This document shows positions 24,895-31,814 of a stretch of DNA of 53,597 bases, one piece after another (position 1 is the first letter of the stretch; every line of letters starts with the position of its first letter). Source of the stretch: Candidatus Endomicrobium neocapritermitis (lineage in GTDB: Bacteria > Elusimicrobiota > Endomicrobiia > Endomicrobiales > Endomicrobiaceae). The stretch is from NCBI GenBank assembly GCA_009778325.1, contig WRJZ01000038.1, positions 1 through 53,597 of the forward strand. The letters are read 5' to 3'. Under the pieces are notes generated by a model. The model had not been told where the DNA came from and searched no databases. It saw only the letters and a program-made list of their open reading frames with translations. The position numbers and the translations under genes were made by a program.

Positions 24895-26661
24895 CCCAAG
24901 TTTTTTCTTTAATTCGTTAAGCTGCTGCGTAAGTTCCGCCGGTATTTTATCGCCGAATTTCGCATAGAATTCTTCAATCATTCCGACTTCTTTTTTCCAT
25001 GCTTCTTTATCTACGGTAAGAAGTTTTTCCATGGTTTCTTTCTTTATGTCCAAACCGCTTAAATCGATGCCGTTTTCTTCAGGGAATAAACCGATTTCGG
25101 CTTCTTTTGCGCCTGCTTTTCCTTCGATTCTTTCCATCATCCATTTTATGATTCTGGAATTATCTCTGAAGCCCGGCCACATAAATTTGCCGTTTTCATC
25201 TTTTCTGAACCAGTTGACCATAAATATTTTAGGGGTTTTTTTGAGTTTTTTACCGATTTCAAGCCAGTGTTTAAAGTAATCGCCCATGTTATATCCGCAG
25301 AAAGGAAGCATTGCCATAGGATCGCGCCTCACAGTTCCTACCGTGCCGCCAATCATAGCCGCCGTTGTTTCCGAACCGATTATGGAAGCCGTAAACACGC
25401 CGCTGTTCCAGTCTTTGCTTTCATAAACCAGCGGAATCGTGGTTTCCCTGCGTCCGCCGAATATAATACCGGAAATCGGCACGCCTTTTGGATTGTCATA
25501 CTCTTTTGATAATGTTGGGCAGTTATATATTGAAACAGTAAATCTTGAATTCGCGTGAGCCGCGGGTTTTCCGGAAGCCGCGTCATATTTATTTCCCTGC
25601 CAGTCGGTCATATCCGAAGGAACTTCTTTTGACAAACCTTCCCACCAGGGAGTATTATTGCCGTTGTCCACGGCCGTATTTGTAAAAAGCGTCGGGAAAA
25701 ATTTATCGCTTTTCAATGTGTCAAGCATAATAGGGTTAGTGTTTGCGCCTGTTCCCGGAGCAACTCCGAACATTCCGGCTTCGGGGTTAATCGCGTAAAG
25801 CTGTCTGTCTTCGCCTACGTTAATCCAGGCTATATCGTCGCCGATGGTCCATACTTTATATCCGGGGAAAACCGGCTGGAGCAATGCAAGGTTCGTTTTT
25901 CCGCAAGCAGAGGGGAAAGCGCCTAGAAAATAAGTTACTTTTCCGTCGGGAGCTTCAACGCCGATAACAATCATATGTTCCGCAAGCCATCCTTCCTTAT
26001 TTCCGAGATATGACGCGATTCTCAGCGCGTAGCATTTTTTTCCCAGGAGAGCGTTTCCGCCGTATCCGGAGCCGTAGCTCATAACGCAGTTTTCCTGGGG
26101 AAAGTGCATAATAAATCTTCTGTCGGGATTTATATCGCCTACAGAGTGTATGCCTTTGAAAAAGTCCGAAGAGTTTCCGATTCTTTCGGCAGCGGCTTTT
26201 CCTACCTTTGTCATTATTCTCATGCTGAGCGCCACATAAACGGAATCGGATACTTCTATGCAGTTTTTAGCGTATTTTGATTTGGGGTCGCCCATCAAAA
26301 AAGGAATTACGTACATCGTTCTTCCTTTCATGCAGCCTTTCATGAGGCCGTTCATTTTATCTTTTGCTTCTTTTGGGGCCATCCAATTATTGTTCGGGCC
26401 TGCTTCTTCCTGCGTAGGGGTGCAGACAAAAGTAAGATGTTCGGTTCTTGCGACGTCATTAGGATTTGAACGGTGATAGTACGAGTTGGGAAAAACTTTG
26501 CCGTTAAGTTCGGTAAGTACGGGCTGTCCGTTAATTTTTTCTTCCTGCGCGAGTTTTGTAAGATTTTTTGCTTCTTCTTCGGAACCGTCCATGATATAGA
26601 CTTTGTCCGGCGTAAGGAAATCCTGCATCTCTTTTATAAACTGCTCCATTGGCGTCGACAT
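24892..26661 (-). CDS. pckG: Phosphoenolpyruvate carboxykinase (GTP)
   Basis: PckG interconverts oxaloacetate plus GTP with PEP, CO2 and GDP. It has 589 aa, and the - strand ATG follows GGAGAAAG. The kinase-1 loop FPSACGKTN holds the reactive Cys (about residue 252) that marks the GTP-dependent family and is absent from ATP-type enzymes. HFPQENCVMSYGSGYGGNALLGKKC, GDDIAWI, PEAGMFGVAPGTG and FGGRRETTIPLV are also characteristic. The gene lies 22 bp downstream of ndk, so the two form an operon. Pairing NDK (GTP/GDP exchange) with a GTP-dependent PEPCK makes metabolic sense: PEPCK run in the carboxylating direction would yield GTP that NDK converts to ATP. With PPi-PFK nearby, this suggests an energy-saving glycolysis with a C4 branch (inference). 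Confidence 0.97.
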   Translation of the reverse strand: MSTPMEQFIKEMQDFLTPDKVYIMDGSEEEAKNLTKLAQEEKINGQPVLTELNGKVFPNSYYHRSNPNDVARTEHLTFVCTPTQEEAGPNNNWMAPKEAKDKMNGLMKGCMKGRTMYVIPFLMGDPKSKYAKNCIEVSDSVYVALSMRIMTKVGKAAAERIGNSSDFFKGIHSVGDINPDRRFIMHFPQENCVMSYGSGYGGNALLGKKCYALRIASYLGNKEGWLAEHMIVIGVEAPDGKVTYFLGAFPSACGKTNLALLQPVFPGYKVWTIGDDIAWINVGEDRQLYAINPEAGMFGVAPGTGANTNPIMLDTLKSDKFFPTLFTNTAVDNGNNTPWWEGLSKEVPSDMTDWQGNKYDAASGKPAAHANSRFTVSIYNCPTLSKEYDNPKGVPISGIIFGGRRETTIPLVYESKDWNSGVFTASIIGSETTAAMIGGTVGTVRRDPMAMLPFCGYNMGDYFKHWLEIGKKLKKTPKIFMVNWFRKDENGKFMWPGFRDNSRIIKWMMERIEGKAGAKEAEIGLFPEENGIDLSGLDIKKETMEKLLTVDKEAWKKEVGMIEEFYAKFGDKIPAELTQQLNELKKKLG

Positions 26662-26683
26662 TTTACTTTCTCCTTTTATATAT

Positions 26684-27196
26684 TTATACCCAAACTGTTT
26701 TTTCTTCTTTTTCGGCAGTGATTTTTTTTACGGGGTATATGTTTTTTACGATTTCTTCCGGTTTAAACCACAGCTTTATTTCTCTTTCGGCTTCCGATGT
26801 GTCTGACGAGCAGTGAACAACGTTTTCGTAAACTCCTTTTGTCGTTATTCTTCCGTAAGCTCCTCTTATTGATACCGGGTCGGCTTCTTCCGGGTTTGTT
26901 GCTCCGGCGATTGTTCTCATTCTGTTAATAGCGTCTTCGCCCTGGTAAACCAAAGCTATAACTCTGTCGTTAGGCTCGCCGTAAACTTTGCCTTGTATAT
27001 AGTTTACGAGTTCGTTGAAAAACGGTCTGTCTTTTAAATGGTAATAGTGCTGTTCGGCAAGATCTTTGCTTACTTTTACGACTTTCGCTCCTATAATAAC
27101 CATTCTCGCTTCCGAAAGTTTGGTCAGAATATTGCCGGTTAATGATTTCTTAATCCCGTCAGGTTTAATCAAAATTAACAACTGTTCGACTGCCAT
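26684..27196 (-). CDS. ndk: Nucleoside diphosphate kinase
   Basis: NDK transfers the gamma phosphate between nucleoside triphosphates and diphosphates through a phosphohistidine. The ATG ending at 27196 (protein start MAVEQLL) follows AAGGAG, giving 170 aa. A longer upstream frame lacks a ribosome binding site. The ATP-binding KPDGIKK and catalytic His128 in NVVHCSSD are present, where most family members have HGSD, so the residue after His is Cys rather than Gly. The C-terminus is about 25-30 residues longer than usual, and the body contains short inserts. It is the first gene of the ndk-pckG operon. Confidence 0.93.
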   Translation of the reverse strand: MAVEQLLILIKPDGIKKSLTGNILTKLSEARMVIIGAKVVKVSKDLAEQHYYHLKDRPFFNELVNYIQGKVYGEPNDRVIALVYQGEDAINRMRTIAGATNPEEADPVSIRGAYGRITTKGVYENVVHCSSDTSEAEREIKLWFKPEEIVKNIYPVKKITAEKEEKTVWV

Positions 27197-27238
27197 TTTT
27201 TTTCTCCTTGCTTCAGATTTAGGGTGTGTATATAAAAA

Positions 27239-27288
27239 ATTTGCAGCATTCGGGATGATTAAAGATCCAAAGCCCCGTGCCGCAAATA
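27239..27288 (-). promoter_or_regulatory. Terminator-like hairpin in the ndk leader
   Basis: Reading the - strand, ATTTGC-G-GCA then GGG pairs with CCC then TGC-T-GCAAAT, followed by a T-run, about 40 nt upstream of the ndk start. Lying inside the predicted leader, it could attenuate ndk-pckG. The stem has mismatches, so the function is uncertain. Confidence 0.4.
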
Positions 27289-27303
27289 AATTTAATCCGT
27301 ACA

Positions 27304-27333
27304 ATTATACAAAAAAAACTTAAAAAATTGCAA
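27304..27333 (-). promoter_or_regulatory. Promoter of ndk-pckG
   Basis: On the - strand, -35 TTGCAA (27333-27328), an 18-bp spacer and -10 TATAAT (27309-27304). The predicted leader is about 100 nt. It is back to back with the + strand promoter at 27357. Confidence 0.65.
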
Positions 27334-27356
27334 TGAAAATTTTGGCAAGGAATAGA

Positions 27357-27385
27357 TTGTAATGTCGCTTGCGGTTTTATATAAT
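27357..27385 (+). promoter_or_regulatory. Promoter of the structured RNA
   Basis: -35 TTGTAA (27357-27362), an exact 17-bp spacer and a perfect -10 TATAAT (27380-27385). Transcription would start at about 27391-27393, just before the folded element. Confidence 0.75.
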
Positions 27386-27391
27386 ACAAGA

Positions 27392-27627
27392 AAGTTAATT
27401 TTGGGAGTCTTCATCGTATATGTAAGCTAAGCAGCTTATCAAAAATTTAATAGATTATTTGTTGGAAGCACAGGGAGAGCCTGCGCAGAGCTTGATAGGT
27501 TAAAACCTATAGGCATACACCAATCCGCAAATAATCGTTTGCTTTTAGCCTGTCTCTTCGGAGGCAGGCTGGGGCGGCGATTATACGGGTTATTGGTGTA
27601 GCCTAAATAATTTGCCGCCCTTTTTTA
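27392..27627 (+). ncRNA. Unidentified structured RNA or leader (about 235 nt) with exclusive folds
   Basis: The element lies between a strong promoter and a T-run. Fold A is one long hairpin: GGC (27512-27514) plus TACACCAAT (27516-27524) pair with 27592-27603, CCG with CGG (27586-27588), ATAATCG (27531-27537) with CGATTAT (27578-27584), capped by a 10-bp UUCG-loop hairpin (27547-27570). Fold B pairs GATTATTTG (27453-27461) with CAAATAATC (27528-27536) and frees 27572-27584 to form the terminator with 27607-27620. Two more hairpins lie at 27471-27483 and 27495-27510. It could be a regulated leader for the TM2 gene 71 bp downstream or a free RNA such as 6S-like RNA. I did not find tmRNA, RNase P, SRP or common riboswitch cores. 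Confidence 0.65.
27572..27626 (+). terminator. Terminator of the structured RNA
   Basis: GGGCGGC plus GATTAT (27572-27584) pairs with ATAATT plus GCCGCCC (27607-27620, one bulged T), followed by six T. Forming it requires breaking the long fold of the same RNA, because 27578-27584 is shared. Confidence 0.75.
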
Positions 27628-27697
27628 TTCTAAAAATTCGGAATTATTTAGCGCTCTACATTATATATAGGAGTAAATTTAATATAAGGAGAAAAAG

Positions 27698-28063
27698 ATG
27701 TGCGTAGAAGAAACTAAGAATAATGAAAATGAGGAATTGTTAAAAGAAAAAATAGCGATTTTGGAGCTGCAAGCGCAGAAAGAACGGCTGCGGGAAGAAA
27801 TCAATACAGGCTCGTCTATCAAAAAAGAAGATACGAAAGGTATGTCAGCAAGAAGAGGTACGGCGCTGGTATTAACATTTTTCTTTGCGGGGTTAGGACA
27901 TATATTTATCGGCGATATCGGAAGAGGTATTGGGTTTGCGACAGTATCAACTATATGGCTTTTTGTAGCCGTTGCCACCGGAATAGGCATAGTGGTTTTG
28001 ATTATCTGGGTCATATACGCATTGTTTGACGTAAACAAAAGAGCTAAACAGCTCGGTTACTAA
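27698..28063 (+). CDS. TM2-domain small membrane protein
   Basis: A 121-aa protein with AAGGAG before the ATG. Residues 1-45 are a charged, probably coiled-coil segment (Glu/Lys/Leu-rich). Residues 48-110 form the TM2 domain: two hydrophobic helices, the first with the family pattern FFFAGLGHIFIGDIGRGIG, the second about WLFVAVATG through IYALFD. A short basic tail follows. TM2 proteins are widespread, and their function in bacteria is not established. It is probably transcribed alone between the structured RNA and a terminator, so it may be controlled by that RNA. Confidence 0.85.
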   Translation: MCVEETKNNENEELLKEKIAILELQAQKERLREEINTGSSIKKEDTKGMSARRGTALVLTFFFAGLGHIFIGDIGRGIGFATVSTIWLFVAVATGIGIVVLIIWVIYALFDVNKRAKQLGY

Positions 28064-28107
28064 ATCTAAAAAAGGAAAATGAATAGGGCCAAATAATATA
28101 ATAAATA

Positions 28108-28148
28108 CAAAACTCCTCACCTTTACGGTAGAGGAGTTTTGTTTATTT
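28108..28148 (+). terminator. Intrinsic terminator after the TM2 gene
   Basis: CAAAACTCCTC (28108-28118) pairs with GAGGAGTTTTG (28131-28141), followed by TTTATTTT. It closes the structured RNA/TM2 unit. Confidence 0.9.
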
Positions 28149-28151
28149 TAT

Positions 28152-28237
28152 TAGCTGAGAAGTTCGGCAGTTCAGCAAAGACAAAAGATTTGTTGTTGCC
28201 GTTACCGAGCTGCCGAACTTCCGAGCTTCTGAACTTA
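28152..28237. repeat. Intergenic palindrome, 'agaagttcggcag' type
   Basis: The left arm (tagctgagaagttcggcagt, from 28152) is inverse to the right arm (about 28208-28237). The core caaagacaaaagatttgttg and gttgccgttacc links it to the other elements. It lies after the TM2 terminator, upstream of the Nudix promoter. Confidence 0.8.
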
Positions 28238-28260
28238 TACAATGTAAGCAAAATATTATT

Positions 28261-28288
28261 TTGAAAGAAAGTTAAAAAATGATAGAAT
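28261..28288 (+). promoter_or_regulatory. Promoter of the Nudix gene
   Basis: -35 TTGAAA (28261-28266), a 16-bp spacer and -10 TAGAAT (28283-28288). This may also drive aspS and the genes beyond, since no terminator separates them apart from palindromic repeats. Confidence 0.55.
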
Positions 28289-28318
28289 TATCAATCAAAT
28301 GGGGGTATAAAGTTTAAA

Positions 28319-28843
28319 ATGGAAAAACTTATAAAACGGGAAAAGATATATAAGGGAAAAGCCGTAGATTTTTATAAGGATGAAGTATCTCTGCCAAACG
28401 GCCGGGCCGCGGTAAGGGAATATCTTGGACATCCTGGGGCTGCCGCAGTTCTTCCTTTTTTGGACAGAAGAAACATAATACTCGTAAAGCAGTACAGATA
28501 TCCGATAGGCAAATATACATATGAAATACCCGCGGGAAAGCTTGACAAAAACGAATCTCCCGTTCAATGCGTTCAAAGGGAGCTTGAAGAAGAGACAGGA
28601 TATAAAGCTAAAAGAATAGAAAAAATGATTGATTTTTATCCTACCACGGCATTTTCCAATGAAATACTTTATATTTTCGCGGCTTTCGGGCTGGTAAAGG
28701 GCAATTGCAGGCCTGATGAAGACGAATTTGTGTCAACCGTGATTTTTGATTTTAAAAAAGCCGTAAACATGGTGAAAAACGGCGAAATAATGGATTCAAA
28801 GACGGTAATAGCGTTATTGTATTTTGATAATATTTTGAAATAA
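28319..28843 (+). CDS. nudF: Nudix hydrolase, ADP-ribose pyrophosphatase type
   Basis: It probably splits ADP-ribose (or a related NDP-sugar) into AMP and ribose 5-phosphate. It has 174 aa. The full Nudix box spans residues 73-95: Gly, five residues, Glu, seven residues, then RELEEETGY. The preceding PFLDRRNIILVKQYRYP and YEIPAGKL are typical of the ADPR pyrophosphatase branch (NudF/YqkG), as is a Pro downstream of the box (DFYPTTAFSNE). The ribosome binding site is weak: GGGGG lies about 13 bases upstream. The symbol is by family resemblance; substrate specificity is not proven. Confidence 0.88.
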   Translation: MEKLIKREKIYKGKAVDFYKDEVSLPNGRAAVREYLGHPGAAAVLPFLDRRNIILVKQYRYPIGKYTYEIPAGKLDKNESPVQCVQRELEEETGYKAKRIEKMIDFYPTTAFSNEILYIFAAFGLVKGNCRPDEDEFVSTVIFDFKKAVNMVKNGEIMDSKTVIALLYFDNILK

Positions 28844-28845
28844 AA

Positions 28846-28975
28846 GAGTTAAAAGTTCAGAGTTCAGAGTTCAAATGTCGTGTTTCGCCTTTGGCGAAAC
28901 TTATAACAGGTTTTCGCTTTGCGAAAACTCCAAATTTGAACTTTGAACTTTGAACTCTGAACTTTGTCGTTAAAA
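28846..28975. repeat. Long intergenic palindrome, 'gttcagagt' type (before aspS)
   Basis: The left arm has units of aaaagttcagagttcagagt. The right arm (from about 28930) has units of tttgaactttgaact. Between them lie hairpins gtttcgcc/ggcgaaac and gttttcgc/gcgaaaac, the same two modules as in 3865-3995 but in the opposite order. It ends gtcgttaaaagggg at the aspS ribosome binding site. Confidence 0.88.
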
Positions 28976-28984
28976 GGGGAAATC

Positions 28985-30751
28985 ATGAAAAGAAGTTGTT
29001 ATTGCGGCGATGTAAGAGAAGACAGTATCGGTAAAGAGCTTTCGGTCAGCGGCTGGGTGCACTCTAGAAGAGACCACGGCGGAGTGATTTTTATAGACTT
29101 GAGAGACAGAGAAGGCGTTGTGCAGGTTGTTTTTCAGCCTGAAAACAAAGAAATTTTTGCCGCGGCGGAAAGGCTCCGCAGCGAATACGTTATATCGGTA
29201 AAAGGTCTTATCAGACACAGACCCGAAGGAACGGTTAATCCTAACATGCCTACCGGTAAAGTAGAGCTTGTTGTTTCCGAACTTGAAATAGTAAATACTG
29301 CTCCCGGGCTTCCTTTTGAAATATCGGATTATGTCTATACTTCGGAAGAGCTCAGGCTTAAATACAGATATCTTGATATGCGCCGGCCGAGTTTCCAGAA
29401 AAATTTTCTCATGCGCCATAAAATTTCCCAAGAGATAAGAAGTTTTTTTAATGACGACGGTTTTATTGAAATAGAAACTCCTTTTTTGGGCAAGTCAACG
29501 CCTGAAGGCGCAAGGGATTTTTTGGTGCCGGCAAGGCTTCACCACGGAAGCTTTTACGCTTTGCCACAGTCTCCGCAAATTTTCAAACAGATATTGATGG
29601 TTGCCGGTTTTGACAAATATTATCAGATAGCAAGATGTTTCAGGGATGAGGATTTAAGAGCCGACAGGCAGCTTGAATTTACGCAGGTTGACCTTGAAAT
29701 GTCTTTTGTTGAAGAAAATGACGTTATGGGCGTTATAGAAAGAATGCTTGCAAGAATTTTTAAATCCGCTTTAAATACGGATGTAAAAACTCCGTTTGAT
29801 AGAATGTCTTATGCGGAGGCTATGCTTAAATACGGCTCTGACAAGCCCGATACAAGATTTGAAATGCTTATTCAGGATTTCAGCGCGGAATTAAAAGACT
29901 GCGGTTTCAGCGTTTTTGCAAATGTTTTGGCAAAAGGCGGAATTGTAAGAGGGTTGTGCATACCGAAAGGCGCGTCGTTTTCGCGCTCTGAAATTGACGG
30001 GCTTACAAAATTTGTGGGCGAATACGGCGCAAAAGGTTTGGCTTGGATGAAAGTTACCGAAACCGGATCGGAATCAAATATCGTTAAATATTTTAAAGAC
30101 GAAGAAATAAAAATTATAGTTTCCAAACTTCATGGAAAAGCAGGGGATTTGATAGTGTTTTTAGCGGATGACGAGAAAGTTGTTGCCCAGGGGCTTGGCG
30201 CGTTGAGACTTAAAATCGGCAAAGAACAAGGGCTTATAGATAAAAATAAATTCAATTTTCTTTGGGTGGTTGATTTTCCTATGTTTGAATGGGACGCAGA
30301 CGAAAAGAGATGGTCTGCCCTTCATCATCCTTTTACTTCTCCTAAAGACGGGGAAGCCCTTACCGCGGAAAATGCCGCAAAAGCGAAAGCAAAAGCCTAT
30401 GACGTTGTATTGAACGGCGTGGAGCTTGGCGGCGGATCAGTGAGAATACATAAGAGTGAAGTTCAAAAGAAAGTTTTTGAACTTCTCGGCATCAGCGAAG
30501 AAGCCGCAAAAGAAAAATTCGGATTCCTTCTTGACGCGCTGACATACGGCGCTCCTCCTCACGGCGGAGTAGCTTTAGGGTTTGACAGGCTTTGCGCTCT
30601 TATTGCCGGAGAAGAGTCCATAAGAGAAGTTATTGCTTTCCCGAAAACGCAGAAAGCTTTAGACCCTATGTCGAATGCTCCGGGCGAAGTGAGCGAGAAA
30701 CAACTGAAAGAGCTGGGGATTAGGGTTGTTGTGAAACAGGCGAAGAACTAA
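28985..30751 (+). CDS. aspS: Aspartyl-tRNA synthetase
   Basis: AspS charges tRNA-Asp. The ATG at 28985 follows AGGGGA; an earlier in-frame start at 28964 lies in the repeat arm. It has 588 aa, the bacterial type. Order: N-terminal OB anticodon-binding domain (SGWVHSRRDHGGVIFIDLRD), class II core with motif 2 (ARCFRDEDLRADRQLEFTQ), the bacterial GAD insertion in the middle, then motif 3 (GVALGFDRLCALIAG) and a C-terminal EVIAFPKTQKALDPMSNAP. I cannot judge from sequence alone whether it also charges tRNA-Asn; no gatCAB genes are in the window. Confidence 0.97.
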   Translation: MKRSCYCGDVREDSIGKELSVSGWVHSRRDHGGVIFIDLRDREGVVQVVFQPENKEIFAAAERLRSEYVISVKGLIRHRPEGTVNPNMPTGKVELVVSELEIVNTAPGLPFEISDYVYTSEELRLKYRYLDMRRPSFQKNFLMRHKISQEIRSFFNDDGFIEIETPFLGKSTPEGARDFLVPARLHHGSFYALPQSPQIFKQILMVAGFDKYYQIARCFRDEDLRADRQLEFTQVDLEMSFVEENDVMGVIERMLARIFKSALNTDVKTPFDRMSYAEAMLKYGSDKPDTRFEMLIQDFSAELKDCGFSVFANVLAKGGIVRGLCIPKGASFSRSEIDGLTKFVGEYGAKGLAWMKVTETGSESNIVKYFKDEEIKIIVSKLHGKAGDLIVFLADDEKVVAQGLGALRLKIGKEQGLIDKNKFNFLWVVDFPMFEWDADEKRWSALHHPFTSPKDGEALTAENAAKAKAKAYDVVLNGVELGGGSVRIHKSEVQKKVFELLGISEEAAKEKFGFLLDALTYGAPPHGGVALGFDRLCALIAGEESIREVIAFPKTQKALDPMSNAPGEVSEKQLKELGIRVVVKQAKN

Positions 30752-30876
30752 CAAAGGCAAGAGTGAAGAGTTAAGAGTGAAAAGTGAAGATAAGGAGCGC
30801 TTCGCGCGGATATTGAGTAAAAGTCTTTGCCGTATCTCCACTCTCCACTTTTCACTCTTAACTCTGTAGTTAAAAA
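30752..30876. repeat. Long intergenic palindrome, 'agagtgaaaagtg' type (before phoH)
   Basis: The left arm (aaggcaagagtgaagagtta and onward, from 30754) and right arm (from about 30834, ctccactctccacttttcac and onward) are inverse. The centre has a gcgcttcgcgcgg hairpin and aaagtctttgccgt, the inverted core. It runs into the phoH start, leaving no Shine-Dalgarno sequence. Confidence 0.85.
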
Positions 30877-30878
30877 AT

Positions 30879-31814
30879 ATGGCTACAAAAAAAATATATT
30901 TGAAAAACTCTGAAGAAGCTTTGGCTCTTCTCGGCAGGCAGGACGAAAATATAAGGAATATTGAAAACTTATACGGAGTCCAGATATTTGCGCGTCAGGA
31001 CGCCGGAAACGGGACGTTTACCCTTTCCGTGCGCGGAAGCGGCACCAAAGTCGACAAAGCCGTAAGGGATATCGAGCTTTTGCGCGATAACTTCAGAGGA
31101 AAAAATGATATTGTTTCCGCTTATATTCCTAAATCCGAAAATGATTCGGGCGATTATTTATATACTTCGTACAGCGGAAGGATTATTACCCCGCGTTCGA
31201 TAAATCAAAAAAGATACATAGATTCGATATTTCAAAAGGATATGGTTTTTGCCGTAGGCCCGGCCGGAACAGGCAAAACTTTTCTTGCAGTCGCATGCGC
31301 GCTTAAAATGCTCAGAAGCGGCAACATTTCTAAAATAGTAATAACGCGCCCCGTGGTTGAAGCAGGGGAAAAATTAGGGTTTCTTCCCGGTGATTTGTAC
31401 GAAAAGATAAATCCGTATCTGAGGCCTTTATACGACGCTTTTTATTATATGCTCGGAGCCGACAGGTTCAAAGCGTTGAAAGACGACGAGACGATTGAAA
31501 TAGTGCCGCTCGCGTACATGAGAGGCAGAACCATAGAAAAAGCTTTTATAATTTTAGACGAAGCGCAGAATACGACTGCGGAACAAATGAAAATGTTCCT
31601 TACAAGAATGGGCATCGGCAGCAAAATTGTGGTTTCCGGCGACAGAACTCAGATAGATATCGCTTCTCCGAAAAACTCCGGCCTTTTGTCTGCGGAAAAG
31701 TTATTAAAAGATATCGAAGATTTGGATTTTGTGTATTTTGATAAAAACGATATAGTCAGGCACAAGCTTGTAAAACAGATAGTAAGAGCATATGAAGGAA
31801 AAAATGAACAATAA
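30879..31814 (+). CDS. phoH: PhoH-family ATPase
   Basis: PhoH proteins are cytoplasmic ATPases related to superfamily 1 helicases and found next to ybeY in many phyla; they are thought to act in RNA metabolism. It has 311 aa. An N-terminal KH-like region (about 20-80) is followed by the PhoH domain with Walker A GPAGTGKT (127-134), ITRPVVEAGEKLGFLPGD and Walker B-like ILDEAQNTT, then GDRTQID. No Shine-Dalgarno sequence precedes the ATG, because a palindromic repeat reaches to within 3 nt. Its 3' end overlaps the next gene by 11 nt. Confidence 0.93.
   Translation: MATKKIYLKNSEEALALLGRQDENIRNIENLYGVQIFARQDAGNGTFTLSVRGSGTKVDKAVRDIELLRDNFRGKNDIVSAYIPKSENDSGDYLYTSYSGRIITPRSINQKRYIDSIFQKDMVFAVGPAGTGKTFLAVACALKMLRSGNISKIVITRPVVEAGEKLGFLPGDLYEKINPYLRPLYDAFYYMLGADRFKALKDDETIEIVPLAYMRGRTIEKAFIILDEAQNTTAEQMKMFLTRMGIGSKIVVSGDRTQIDIASPKNSGLLSAEKLLKDIEDLDFVYFDKNDIVRHKLVKQIVRAYEGKNEQ

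Noticed and set aside
27094-27304. Longer start for ndk with 36 extra N-terminal residues
   Set aside because: The extension covers the leader hairpin and reaches the -10 region, and lacks a Shine-Dalgarno site. The internal ATG at 27196 has AAGGAG and matches the family start.
27392-27627. tmRNA, RNase P RNA or SRP RNA
   Set aside because: The expected conserved cores and a CCA-type end were not found by eye. 6S RNA cannot be excluded and is kept as an alternative.
30760-30876. Intrinsic terminator between aspS and phoH
   Set aside because: The palindrome is long, but no T-run follows its arm, and it has the form of the dispersed elements.
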